NCBI GenBank assembly: GCA_017163975.1
Contig: JAFFSR010000244.1
Location: forward strand, 9,735,501-9,799,500
Length of the DNA stretch: 64,000 nucleotides
Reading direction: 5' to 3'
Source of the DNA: Anastatus disparis
Taxonomy: Eukaryota; Arthropoda; Insecta; Hymenoptera; Eupelmidae
Positions 13,201-28,200 of the stretch are shown in pieces; the stretch's first letter is position 1, and each line of letters opens with the position of its first letter. The notes beneath the pieces are model-generated. The model did not search any database and had not been told where the DNA came from. It saw only the letters and a program-made list of their open reading frames with translations. Position numbers and translations under genes: made by a program.

Positions 13201-16200
13201 TATCGAATAAAAAATTTTTTAATAAGAAAAACAATATGTTGTTGCCGAAAGGATGGTAAACATATTACCACTATGATTCACAATAAACTTGGAGAGGATA
13301 GAAAAATTTTTGACAAAACGTCATTTAAACAAAAAAATTTACGGAAAGAGTATTGCAAGGTTGAAAACAGTGCATGTATCGTTATTTAAAAAGAACCTGT
13401 ACGGTTTTTGATGACACTGTTTACTTTTTTCAATGCTTACGCATCCTTAATTTCTAAGAGCTACGTTCTTTGAAGAACGCATGTGCACTGATTTTGACAA
13501 CACTACTTTCTTTTTTTCAATACCACAAACTCTACACGCGAGCTTTTATTTTGCTCGAATTTGCTCGCTGTTGTTTTTAATATGCGAACAAGCGCTTGTG
13601 CACGATGAGCCTGTTTCTTTATTTTACTTGAGCTAGCGCACTATTTTCATCTTTACAATTCTTTTTTCTTGTATTGTTAACTCATTAAAACAATCATTTT
13701 CATCTGTTTGAATATATGAATGCTTTTTAGCTATAATTTGTTATGATTTAACAAATTACTATTATACAATACATTATGTTACTAAAGAGTAAAGTCGCAT
13801 ATTTTTTCCAAGGGTGAAGTTTGCGATACAAGCGAGCAAGGCAAGAAGAGTAAATTCCTGAGGAAGAAGTATTTGTTTTTAACACACATCGTATGTTAAA
13901 AGCGAATAAAGGATCCCAATTTTCATGAGTAAATATAATGAAAGATAAAAATAAAACTTACCGCATGGAAATTTTTGCGTTGTGATCGTCTATGTATTCT
14001 AAAATTTCTTTTTTCATTATTAGCCGATGCTTTTTGTTTACTATTTCCTTTATGACAATCTCCAGTAGTAACGGCATCGGTTGTCTCTAAACTTCTATGT
14101 CTTTTAGCGATGACACAAGATATACGACCATAAACATAAAGCATAACGAGCATGGGCAAGAAAAAGCTACCCATTGCGGAAAATATCACGTACGATGAGT
14201 CCATATTATAGGAACACTTTTTTTCCGTTTCAATTGAATTACGAGCACGTGGAAAACAACCAAGTAACGGTGGACTTGTTATAGCACCAGCTGATATCCA
14301 AACAATTATGATCATTAAACCAGCTAAACGTTTGCTGCGTCTACGACGACTGTAGATTAGTGGCTGCGTTACTGCCAAATACCTAAAAAAAATACAAAGA
14401 AATTGGCTTCTTTATTTTCAAATCTTTACATTCTTTTTTTTCTGTGCTATTGAAATATAATAATAAATTTATTATTTTACTGATGACAAAATTTTTATAA
14501 GGAAGTGAAATGAAAATTTAAAATGTCACTAAAATAGTCTGACTTAATCTTGATATTACTACTGAATTTTTTATTAACTAGAAAAATGTCAAAACTTCAG
14601 ATTCCGGATTTCCTTGTAATTATAAAGTAAAAAAAAGTTGTAGAGTCCAACACTCGATAATTTTTAAACTAGATAATGGCAAAATTTTTAAAAAAAGTTT
14701 AATAAGAAGCTTTAATTTGAACCTTGTCACGTAAAAAAAATTAATTTTTTTCTAAAGTTATCTTTTTATAAAATGAAGATTAAAAAGTTAATAAAATTAT
14801 AAATTAACGGGTTATAAAATACATCAATTTCAATATATTTTTAATCTTCACTTTTAATTGTTCATAATTTTAGAACAAAATAATATTTTTTAATACAATA
14901 AGATTCAACCTTTTTTATTAATCATAAAACAATAACTATAATACTATTAACATTCAGCTCTGTTGGCTATTTTTCATATTTTTACATATGAATGCATTCC
15001 CTGCCATTTATAAAAATTTTACGATCAAAAGATTTAATTTTTTATTTGATATTATTAATCACTTTATCGTGCATAAATATTATTTTTTATATCTATAATT
15101 TCTAAATAAAATAATGTATATGGCTGGTTACACTTATGAATGAAATTTTATGTTTAGAATGACTTAAAATAAAAATCAGAATAATACTTGTTAAACATTC
15201 CACTAAACGAAAATGAGAAAAAATGTATAAAACATTTATTATTCCGAAGACCTCTAGAAAAATTTTAAATTCAAATTTGTAAAGTTACGATATAGCTTAA
15301 AAATAAACAAGATAAAAATTTATTTAAAGTAACTCTGACGGAAAAGCGACTACGTCAAATTTATGGAAAAATTCTTTCAATAAATCATAATAAAATGAAA
15401 CTTAATACAAAACAATCTGATCATCAATAAAATGATCATAATTCAACACTCGACTTTTGTTATGCGAAATCTGTAAATTTAAATTTACTGAATAAAAAGT
15501 GATTTTTAATTTATGTTAAAATTAATGCATTTTTATACTCTAAAATTTTATTGTAATGATTTTCACAATTGTTTCTATTTGTATTAAAATTTTGAAACTA
15601 ATAATACCTCTTTTAATATGCAGTCATTCATTTTCTTTTTTAAACATTATATATATCTTTGAACGTGCAGGTAAACTCATAAATAACACGCGAATGAAGA
15701 GAAAATACGCAGCCAATATTTCGATTCAACAACGAGGCCATTTAGCCTTGAATTATTGTCTGTCAATTATATAAATAATTGTACAATGATTTAGAAGCCG
15801 AACCTTTATCATCCATTTTATCATTGATCAAATGTACATTCGAAATACTCACAAATAAACCAAATTAAACAAAATTGCAATTCAAAATAAAAAATAAAAT
15901 ATTCTGTTTTTTATATTAAAAAATAATTAAAAAATAATTATCAACTTGAAAAATACGACCAAGCAGAAAAACAGTCTCAAACCACCACTTGAAATTTTAA
16001 AAAAATTTGAAGTGTTCTTCTTTAACTCCTTAAAATTCTGAATAAGTATTAAGTTACGGAATTTCTTTTTTTTTAATTTTCATACAAGAAAATTAAAAGA
16101 CTTTTTAAAAGATGTGCGCAAAAAATGGAAATCTTTTGTTTTTGACGTAACTCTTCTATTTGATTAAATACTTATGCTAAAGATGATTAAACTTCTCTCT

Positions 16201-19200
16201 TAAAAAAAAAAATAATGACCGGAAATCGCGTAGAATTTCATATTTTTTATCTGCTTTGTGCTCTTATGATGCCTATTTTTCTTTGAGCTGACTTGGAGAG
16301 TATCAGAACTCTGTGTCATTAATTTTGTTGGAACTATGGCAGATGTTTTTTTATTATAAAGATATGAAAAAAGCGGGAGTTATAAACTTCACCTCTCTAC
16401 ATATTTGGAGGTGGACGGTATAATTGCAACAATTTAATGAAATTGAATAAAAATTAGCATTGTTAGTGTGTGTTTATTTTATACAATCCATAAAAATGAT
16501 AAAGAAGATTTAATTAAAGTCCTTTGATTTGAACTTTGTTGCGCCAAAAAATACTTATTTAATCTAAAGTTATCTACAATCAAAAATGATTAAAATGAGC
16601 AATAATTACGTAAGTTTCATAGTATACATTCATGTTAAAAAATTTTTAATCTTTATTTTTGATTGTTGATAACTTTAGAGCAAAACTAAAATTAAAGAAC
16701 TTTTTTTCAATTTTAAGTATTATTTTGGTAGATTGTATGAAATATATGAAGCAATGCTATTTTTTTATTATAATTCATTAAATTATTGATAATATATCAT
16801 TTAATTCTAAATCTATAGAGGATCAACGTTTATGGTTATAGCTTTTCTCATATTTTATTCGTAGAGAATATTTCCTACGAATACAACAAAATCGATGATA
16901 TGGAATTCGGATACTCTCCTAGTGAATGCGTAAAACATGAATTGTGACCGGAATATTTATAAAGTAATTAAAAAAAGTAGGCATTTTAAAATAAAGCATA
17001 ATTTGTACATTATATAGTCAATGAAATAAGTCAAATATTTTTTCATAAACCGAATTAAAAGAATGTTTTTCTATTATAAGTAAATTTTCTTATATTGAGT
17101 GAATTGCGTTGGATAGTTTTGAAATGGATAGCAAAACTTTATTTGAAATAAAAAAAATATCAATTTTTTGCCGTAACTCAAAATTTAACAATTTCATGGA
17201 AAAGATTTTGTAACGAAATTTGTAAAACTTTTTCGTTTTAAATATTATTCTCCAAAACCAATTTTAAAATATTTTGTAAAAAGAACAAGAAAAAAAGGAA
17301 TTTTTATTCTCTTCAAAAAGCTTTTTTCTATTAAAAAGTGAAATATCAAAATAAGACCAGACGAAAATTGTATTTTCAAATTTTGATTAATCAAGATTTC
17401 TGTATTGAGCAAGATATAAGTTTCTATATGAATCTATTTTTTTCTAAGATATTTTTACTAAAAATATTAAAACTATTGTAATTTTGTTTATCATATATTG
17501 ATAAATTTTTATAAACTCCAAAATTAAATACAGAAAAAAATTAAATGCATCTTTTTTAACATTTTATTTGCATAAATTTATTATCATGAATAACAAATAT
17601 TTTTAATAAAAAATAGTCTTCATTCTGTTGTATAATAAGTACAGAATTAACGTTTTACTTAAAAACGTAGAATAAAACTATTTTACAAAACCAGGTACTT
17701 CATTAAAAGCATCAACTTAAAACAAAGTCTCGAACTTATTTTTAAACAGACCGCAAGTGAAACTTACAATTTATCTTATTTTTAGTTCAGTCACTTTTAA
17801 ATTGAACCACAATCCAACCAGCACAGCCATAGATCCACATATAAATCAGAGCTTTTTTACTATTTCCTCCTTCGTTTTCTAACCAAACAATACTTAATTA
17901 TCAAATGAGAAAAGAAAAACAAAGAGACTATTTCTCCCTCTAATCGAACTCGAACTTTTTGTTGTCTCATCATTACATCGACTTTTTCTCTTAATACAAA
18001 AAGAAAAAAACAGAAGAAAAAAAAAAGATTCATGTTGAAACGCATGTGATGTGTGATATTTTTAATAAGAAAATAATAAACTTACCTGTCGATCGAAATA
18101 GCACAAAGTGAAAGAATACTAGCGGTACAAAGTAGGACGTCAAGTGAAACCCAAGAGTCACAAAGAACTTCACCAAGTTCCCATGAACCACCGTTAAGCT
18201 GTCAACAAATCAAAGTAGATTGTTTAAAGAATTGTAGAATTTAGATTTTTAATGTGATTATGTGATTTTTAATGTAATTTAAATAAACATATACGTTATG
18301 GAAGTGAAAGTATACCAAATGAGCACAAAAAAACTAATAATATATTTCATTACTTATAATAAGTTATATTTTTTCTATAGTTTATTTTGTTTAATTTATT
18401 TGAAATTTTCATTAATGATTAATCTTGATACTATTTATACTTTTAAAATAATAATAAAATTTATATACAATCAAGCAGAAGCTGCAAATCAATATTTTCT
18501 TATGTACATCAAAGAATAACTGACAAGACATTTACTACTTTGAGACGACTATAAAATTTTATGACATTCCGAACATATTCTGAACATATTCAGATCAAAT
18601 GATATTTGTAACATCAATATAACATTTTATGAAAGCATCAGCATACACTAAACTATAAAAAAATTATTTATCATTCAACTAGAAATATCAATCTGTATAC
18701 CATATAAGAAAAATCTTTATGAATATAAAATTCCAAAAATAAGAATCAAGTTGTCATGACTTTAAGAATAATCAGACTAAAAGCATTTTATTATTACCAT
18801 AATCAAAACGACATAAATTCACAATATATATTATTTGTCCTGATTTTACGATAAAAATAAGACTTTTGTAGTTATAACGTCATCCTACCTGCACAGAAAA
18901 TAAAATTTAATTATGCGGATTGTTGTTTAAAAGATAGACGAATTTTCTTATGACTATATGGCGGCCAAAGTTTTGGTGAACATAACTAAAGCCTGCTCAA
19001 CTATTGATTTTAGTTATGCTTACCAAAGCTTTGCTTGTCCTAAATCCAACTAAATTTTTTAACTGATGTAATCAAAGATCTGGATTTCCTAATTATAGTG
19101 ATTTTTTAGTGTGTTCGTAGATTACTTTACTTCCTGCATCGTTTCTATGTTTATGTTTATTTCACTAAAAATATTTGATTAATGACGTAATAGAGGATGA

Positions 19201-22200
19201 ATCATTTTAGTTGCAAGTAGTATCAAACAAAAATTTAATTTATTTATTAAATAATCAAGCCTAGTTTATATTTTAAAAATAGTATAATATTGAAAAATAA
19301 TCTTATACTTTCATTAAATAATTTTTATATTGTTTAATTTATTCATTAGTTTAAATGCAGATTATTATTTATTCAATTATTTAAAAAATATCTAAGAAAA
19401 CACCCATTGTGAGTGATGTAGTTATCAGTTTAAATTTGGAACTAAATTTCAAAATTTAATTAGAAATCAAGGAAATCATTTGAATTATTTTCTATTTCTA
19501 ATTTTCAGCATTTTCAATTTCTTTCATTAAAACGAAATATAAATAAGCAAATTTTAAAAATCTTTTCCAAGATATCAATCCAAATAAAAGCACAGATTGT
19601 TTTGTATACTCGTCTTATCTGAAAAAAAATAAACCGTACGCTCAGCTTTTTTCATGTTTATTCTCATTCCCATATATGTGATATCTTTTCCTTTAAAGCT
19701 TGCGATTATTCGACTGTATTTTCGTATAGAAGCTTACATAGCAGAAATAGTAATAATGTATAATGTATAATGATTTTTTTCCTAAATTTGCATAGGATAT
19801 TCAGAGTACGATGAGAAATAGGAATGAAAAAAAAACGAAGAAATATGAAAGTATGTACATTATATCGATCGATTTGCATCTCAAGCTTTGTAATATTATT
19901 TTTTTTTCTTGTTATATGTTTCTTTTTTTTAGAAAAAAGGAGAAAAAGGATTGAGATTTCAGTTTATTTTTTATTTTTTGAAGTTTTAAGAAGTTTTTTC
20001 ACGTGAAAACTCGTTATGAGAAAAGTTGAACCGATACTTGTTCCCACGTGTGTACTTTCAAGAGCATTATACTTTTGAGCGTTATGATAATGCTCGTGTT
20101 TGACTCGAGTAATAATTGTTGACATTTTTTTTAAAGGTTATTTCAAATTCCGGATTTCAATTTTAATTTTGTTGGGGAAATGGACATGCAAAATTTTTAA
20201 ATTAAAATTTGCAAGAAAGAAAAAGATTTTTTTTAATGACCATGAAAAAGGATGAGTTGTAAATTTATTTTATAATTTATGAATTTATAATTATTTAGTA
20301 TTAAAAAATGTTTTAAAAATTTATTAATAATCTCATTTTGATTTTGTTAAAATAATTTTATCCAAGTAAAAGTTACATTAATTAACTTATTAATAAAATT
20401 TATGTATAATACATATCATTGTTTATCATAAGTTTATAAGAAATAAGTACATAATGATATTATACGTAGATGAAAAGCAAAATATGTGTAAATACAAAAT
20501 AGTAGAATATATTCTAAGGGAGTGAAAAAAGGGATTTTGGACCGAGTGTAAGTTTCGTCGCAAAATTCATGCGAAGGACGCAAATCCCCTTAGCGCCCAT
20601 CGTGTATATATAGTATTTTTTAAATCGTTAGGAAAGAAACATGAAGAATATCATCTATTTATTTTTAAAATCAGCATTGTAAGATGGCAAATTACCAGTT
20701 TCTGATCAGTACCTACTTTTAATTTTTATGAAAAATACAAAACAATTTATTTTAACCCTTTCGGAATTTTCATTTCATCATACAATTTTTTGATAATCTT
20801 TTTAGGATAATAAGTATTCATGTGTTTATTTAAAAAAATTTGAAATTATTTTTGCAGAATTTAAAAAAAAAACATAAAACATCAATGTCCATTTCAGTGG
20901 ACCCTGGGTCAGAAAGGGTTAATTAAATATCCAATAATTGTCATAGCTTTAAAATATTGAAAAAATAATCGTTTGAAAAGTTAAAAAAAAATTTCTGTAT
21001 AGTGTTAAGTCATTAAAGTTGTGTTGTTTTATCTCATAAATGTCTGTGAGATCGCTACATTTTTTTCCTATTTTTTCTCTTTTGTTATATTTACCGTGCC
21101 TTTTAAACGTATCAAAGAGAAAAATAAGAATTCTTAGATTACTTTGTTATGCAAGAAATAAAACGACCTACTTTTAAAGTTAGTAAGGTTTTACATCATT
21201 AATTAGTCTACTTTTTGCCACAAAACTAACAAGATCACACATTTCAAATGATGTGAAGCCTTTGGCAAGCCCATTAAAAATAGGTCGTCTCTATTTTTTT
21301 TCAAACATTTCTGAATTAAAGAGCAAGTATCATTTTTAAAAAGATAGTTACGTTGTTATCTTATCTGTTCATTAAAATTATTTTCATAGCTTGGTTCTCA
21401 TATTTAATTTTTTTACTTCACATTAAAAGGTTTCGTTATAAACGAATATTACACTCTTTTACCATAAAATTTTACTGTAAATTATAAGCAAAATAATGGA
21501 ATGACTCTTACTTTTATACAAGATTAAGCGTTAAAAGAATTTTCAATATCCTTTGAATACTGATACAAAATATACAAAATTAAAATTAAAATTTTACAAT
21601 TTTAAGTTTCAACATATTTTCTTATTTCCCGTCAAATAACCGAATAAATTCGTTTTATAAATTATAGAAATAAAAATTTAAAATATAATTTAAAAATTTT
21701 TTATTTTACTTTAGTTAATTGAAAATTAATATTATCAACATATTATTAAAACCCAGGTATGTTTCACTCAAACAAAATAATCTTGATGTGCATTATACTT
21801 ATGTGTTCAATTCTTGGAAGTCGTAACTTTAATTTGTTAGCGCATAAAAGAAATCAAACAAAACAAAGACTGCTTTAATTTCATCAAAAACCTACTTCTC
21901 TCTGCCGACAACAAAGAAAAAAAAAAAGCGATTTTTTTTCAAAGAAACAAGTTTGTTGAACAAAAAGTGAACTTTCGTAAGACTGTATATGTATATGATG
22001 CAAACGATAAATTATTACAAAAAAGCTTAATGGGAAAATTTTTCGTTGTTCTTGTAAATTTATTCGAGAAATGAATTAATATAATGCTTTCAAGTGAAAA
22101 TAAACAAGAAGAAAGTCATTTCAAGAGGGTTAACGGATTACACGAGTTTTATGGCTGGATAATTCTTAATAAGGTAAGTATAGCGTGTCCCTTTATACTT

Positions 22201-25200
22201 AAGATGTTATCTTTAGGAGAAAAGGACTAATCTTTAACAAATTGCATTGATAATTATTTAATTCTTTTATTTCTCTCATTTTTATACGATTCGATTCTTT
22301 TTAATTATCTCTAATAAAAAGGAAATGCGAAAAGTTTGTCCATTTTCAAAGTATTCTTTAATATTGGAAAGTTTACAAATGGTAATAAAAAGAATTGGTT
22401 TGAAAATTAAAAAAGGCATATCAGCGTCTGCTAATTTTTAATGGATTATTAATTATTGATTCTTAAGCGTTACATTCAAACTGGAAAAAGTAATTAATTT
22501 TTTAATAGATTGTTACACACGGAAAATTTTATGATAGAATGAAGATACTTAATATGGATCATGCAAATCCAAATCAATAAAAAAATGGAACAAAAAACTG
22601 TTTTTAAACCTAGTCACGTATAAATGATGCTTATAGGGTCAAAATATTACGAATGAATACCATGGAAATTGAAAAAAATGTTGCGACTAACTAGGAGAGT
22701 GTCACACCTCCGGATCACAGATTTTGCTCAAACTTCGGGATAAGTTTTCAGATGATAAAATATGGAAAAAGCTAAAGTTATAGTCATAAATACTCAATAT
22801 TTCCCTAGTTACAGGCAATTAAAGAAAATCACTAAAAAAGTTACTAGATTTTTAAACGCATATAGTTCTTTAGCGTCGATAGCTACAAGCTTGAAACTTT
22901 TTTTAAATTAAAGCTGAGCTCAAATCCTTTCGAATTAGTAGTTATAGCATGTAAAAATATTATTTTTTGACACTCCGTGCGCGAAGCTCAATTTCACGCA
23001 CGCTGTACAAAGTGACACGTGCGAAAATGGAGCTTGTTACACGTCGTGTTAAAAAATATTGTTCGATACTCGTGCGAGAAAGTAATTTCTTCCTCGTGTG
23101 ACCTTTTCACCCTCGCTTCGCTCGGGTGCAAACCACCACACGAGTAAAAAATCACTCTCACGCACTAGTATCGAAAAATACTATTTTCCCAAAGTTAGAG
23201 CGTAATAAGGATTGGACCTAATTTCAGCTTTTATTATTAATTATAGTTTTTAAAAGAAAAATCAGGTCCAATGTTTATCACGCTCTAACTTTGGGAAAAA
23301 ATAATATTTTTACATGCTATAACTACTAATTCGAAAGGATTTGAGCTCATCTTTAATTTAAAAAAAGTTTCAAGCTTGTAGCTATCAATGCTAAAGAATT
23401 ATATGCGTTTAAAAATCTAGTAACTTTTTTAGTGATTTTCTTTAATTGCCTGTAACTAGGGAAATATTGAGTATTTATGACTGTAACTTTAGCTTTTTTC
23501 ATATTTTATCATCTGAAAACTTATTCCGAAGTTTGAGCAAAATCCGTGATCCAGAGGTGTGACACTCTCCTAGTAAGTGATTTACTTTATCGTATCATCC
23601 GTGCGCCTCATTAAAATTGCATTGACAGGTTTCAATAAAATAAAATAATGGATACAAAACACTATTTTTAAAAACTTATTATATATTTATTTAATATATC
23701 TTCGCAAATTATCTTTTGAAGAATACTTTGACATTACAAAACTATGATTATTACAGTATGTATGATTGGCTAAAAAAAATAGAGTAGGAGGGTAAGGTCT
23801 TCGCTTTGTAGTGCCTTTAAGAAATTTTTTTGGATGTAGGTAATAAAAAGGAATAATTTGGGATGCACAATATATGAGCGGTTAAGGATTAGCTGGAACA
23901 AGAGTTTGGTATGAATACATGTTATAAAATACTTAGCCACTATGACCGTTACAATAGCTTGTTATGAGTATGGTTAAGTATTTAGACAAATTTAGGAAAT
24001 TCCGCAGTTTGTCTACTTTTGAAAATTAGTGCAAAATTTTTATGATTCAAGCGATACTTAACAATAAAATAAGGATTCATTTATATGAATGTTTAAGTAT
24101 GAATATCGTAAGAAAGACATATTATACTGTATAAGCTTCGGCATGTTTTCTTTTTACAACTGTAGTATTTTAATACATTTTTTAAATAAAATTCGAAGCT
24201 TAAAATTTAGTTATTTTGGTTCATGCTTAATATTTTAGATTTTATGATTATTATAGTAAAAATTTCTAATAATACAAAAGATTTAGTGAATATAGAAGTA
24301 AATACGGTTATTGAAATTTAAAATATTTTAAATATAAATGAATGTATACGAAATATACATATATGTATATGATACGAAAAAAATATGATAAAATTATTTA
24401 ATTATAATTAAAAATATATAAAAAATAAAACAAGAATTGTAGTTACAACGTGACAATTACCCTGGTAGAAGGTTAACAGGTTTCACCCGTTAAGCTAATA
24501 ATAATGAGCTAAAATCAGTAGCTAAAAGCTATGTTTTAAGGGTCTCGCTTATTTCTAGCTAGAAACCCAGTAAGATTTCTACCAGGGTATAATAAAAAAC
24601 TAAAAGAAAAAAAGTTACAATATTAAGAAATGGACTTCTTGTATAGACCAATATAAAAAATGATAAAAAATGTAAATAAGCATATGTATAAACACAAAAA
24701 TGCGTAAAATATCTAATTAAAGTTGTTTTGGAAGTCTTAACTTTTTATTTGTAGTCCTAAAGTGTTTATGGGCTGTAAGTACGATGAGCAGATACATCTA
24801 ATGTCCAAGGATAATGTTTAAACAGATTTAATATTTGCAACAATAAAAATAAAATATCATTATAAATATGAAATGTTATCTCTAATCACCTTAAAAATAA
24901 TGCATCCTAATATTATCGATATGGTTCTATTCTAATCCATATTAAGAACCTAAATGAATTAATATCTAATCAAATAATTATTTTTATGAATATTTCAAAA
25001 GCTATATAAAATACTCGTTTGCAAAAAAGATTGTAATTAACAATTGTAAATAATTGAAATTACTGACTGCAGATTTTTTCGACAATAGTGATTAATAATT
25101 TTTTTTATGTATTTATTAACTTTTATTACATTTCTCTTATGATATCTGTAACTCAATGTTATTAACGTCTTGATGGCATCAATTTTAATCATTTATCGTT

Positions 25201-28200
25201 GACATAACATTCTTTTGAGTTGATTTGAATTTGTAACGAAAAATCTATAATTTCCTTTGAATTTATAAAATATAATATTTCTTTTTCACATTAATTAGTT
25301 TTCTGTTTTACTCGTAAAAACCCATAATGAATTATCAAATTTCTCTATGTTCTACTCTTTAATTAGTTTGATATGATTTCAGGTTTATAAAATATCTATA
25401 AAAAGCTCACAATTCCTATATATATTTTTTTAACTTTCTATTTTAATTCATAAAGTTATTTCAGTCACGAAAATTTTTTTCTACATCTTATGAAATAAAA
25501 TAAATATTTAGTTTAGATCATTGATTATAAAACTATAATCAACCTTTTAAATTTAATATGATAGGTAGATCAAAATTTTAAAATATTTTCAATCTTATTG
25601 ACATTTCACATATAAGTTTACTATGTTAAATCCATCATATTAAATTTTAAAAATTTGACAGATTTGTGATCAGTGACCTAAAAAGAACCCTAGATACCAC
25701 ATATATATTATTCAATAAAATTTAAAGAGTTTCTTCTTCGTGCCATTCTTTATTTTTAAAATCTCATTGTAATTTTATAATAATCGATTCTCGAAATTCC
25801 TTAGATACCAAATTTCAGTTTAGCAGAACAACTACTGCTATTTAATAATACGTAAACGAAGTAGCTTTAAATTTTAAATTATTGGATTTTCAAAGTTAAA
25901 ATGTAATCTTTAATGTCTTATATTTTTGGCGATCATATTGGATTTCTACAGTCGACATGTTTATAAATTAACAATGGAAACTACACTGACACTAGAAGGA
26001 GAATAAAAAAATACATACATAATTAAATTAAAATTTAATTTTTGAATGATTAAAAAAACTCTTTGAACTTTGAAGTGTTCAAAAATCACCTAATAAGACA
26101 GACCTAAGCCGGACTACGATAATCAATATTTACTTTTAACATAAACAGTGTATATTCATATATTATATATTTATATCCATTCAATAAATTGATTTTCTTT
26201 CTTTTCTCTTTTCTTTTCCATTTCTTTACATGATATTATTATTTTTATATGCAATATTTAAATTATTTAAAAAAAAAGAATACATGAATACTTATTATTA
26301 AATATATAATATAAATAATAAAAATAATTAAAACCTAATATCATATCATATAAATAAAAAGAAAATACTTATAAAAAAACTAGTGTGGCAGTCTTTGGGA
26401 CTGGCCGACAGAAGTGAAACTTTTTTACAAAATTATAGAACTTATAAATGTTTATAATTTCCATCACTGTTTTATATAGTTTTAAAATAATTTTAAATTT
26501 ACTTTATTTAAGAAATAAATTTTCTAAGTGAAACTTTTTTACCAACGGTATACACTTCCCATAAGAGACGTATAAAAAAAATTATATGGGAGTGAATTAA
26601 TTTTGTGACGGTACCAGTGATGGATTTCGAAGATGCTTAAATGATATCCAACAGCCAACTTCAGAGTATATACTACAGAATAATATATTCTGCTTATACT
26701 CTAATTCTACGGTATACTCTGAAGTTGGCTAAAGGATATCCTAATATATAGATATACATAAATGTATAAAGCATCCTCGAAATCCATCACTGGACGGTAC
26801 ATACAACAGAACTAATAAATATATTTATGCTGTAGTAAGCAGTAGAGGGCGTCGTATGTAGTAGGCTAGTCAAATGGGTATTGGGGTCTCTTATAGTTGC
26901 GCTCGCAGCGCCGCTGTATTTTGTTTGTGATATTTTGTACTAAAGTATATTTGCTGTCAGCTTATTTCCCCGGGGATATATGAACAAGTAATATATCCCC
27001 GGGGAAATACTCAATATGCTATAGTAAGTTGGGATACAACTAAACTCTTCAGTACGAAGTGAGCGCCGATGTGTTTGGAAAGGATAGTAGTGTAAACTTG
27101 AGAACATAAACAGACGCGTTAGACGATCGGCGCCGCATAGTTAAGTCCCGCGCTTATTCAAATTTCATAATGGTCTTTTTCGTATTAAATACATTTTTTT
27201 AAATATACATTAAATAAATAATGGTTCATAATGATTTATTAATAATAAAATTTAATAATGAAAAAAATAGAATAAACATAAAACTTGTAAAATTGTAAGA
27301 GAAATAAAAAAATTTTTAAACTTTTCAGTTATAAGTTTGTACATTCATATTTACAAGTACAAACAAACATAACAGAAGAAAAGATTTTATAAACGGATGT
27401 ATCTATCATATTTAGTAAACCAAAGAAAAATATTAAAATAATTGTGAATTAAAAATTTGTGTATCCCAATACAGTAAGTATCGCTTGCTTTATTTCTCGA
27501 AGCGTCACGCGACAACATGTGGCGCTTGCGCGCGCAGACGAGGCTGTCTGTTCCACGCTTCTTTGAATTCTACGAAATTGCTTCTTTCGCATTTCATAAA
27601 TTCATGATATATACATTGAAAAATTGTAAAAAATGTATTCAATTATATATTTATAATTTTATTGTTCCTCTAACTGCTTACAACAGCATAAAATAATCTA
27701 CGCAACATGTGACGTACGTCGGGAAAATATTTGCAGGGTTAAATGTTTTTTGCTTGAGCAGCAGAAAATCTCGGGCGCGCAAACGCGCCCTCGACTTTCT
27801 ACTGCTCGCGCAAAAAACATTGACCCCTGTCAATATTATCCCTTCGTACGTCACTTGTTGCGTATATTACTAATATACTTCCGTTTCATTAGTTTCGTTG
27901 CATGTACCATCACGAAATCAATTTACTCCTATATAATTTTTTTATACATCTCTTATGAGAGGTGTATATCGTCGGTAAAGAAATTTCACTTCAAAAAACA
28001 TAATAGTATATAAATTAATGGGCACGTTGAAAATCTTTAACTAAGACTCAAGAATGGATCTTCTGGTTAAAGAATCCTTTCACCCAATAATAGACGGAGA
28101 TGCTCCCGAACGTACAGACTCTCTTTGCAGTTACCCGAATAGTCACCATCACCACTAAGCACGCCGTGTCAAAAATTTAAATTAGTTTAGCTTATGAAAA

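Larger units (their letters stand above)
7365..13961 (-). other. Receptor intron 4 (6.6 kb)
   Basis: GT at 13961-13960 and AG at 7366-7365. It contains repeat R copy 2, a TTAA MITE and SINE copy 2. A frame at 10292-10516 shows some non-AT codons ([21 protein letters not shown] segment) but no start context or homologue I can name; nothing else. Confidence 0.85.
14383..18085 (-). other. Receptor intron 3 (3.7 kb)
   Basis: GT at 18085-18084 and AG at 14384-14383. It contains the long-TIR element H1 and a relic of the same family. No gene. Confidence 0.85.

Noticed and set aside
27750..28013. 87-codon plus-strand frame
   Set aside because: It runs through one arm and tip of a 162-nt hairpin and then AT-rich DNA; the coding appearance comes from the palindrome's GC-rich tip.
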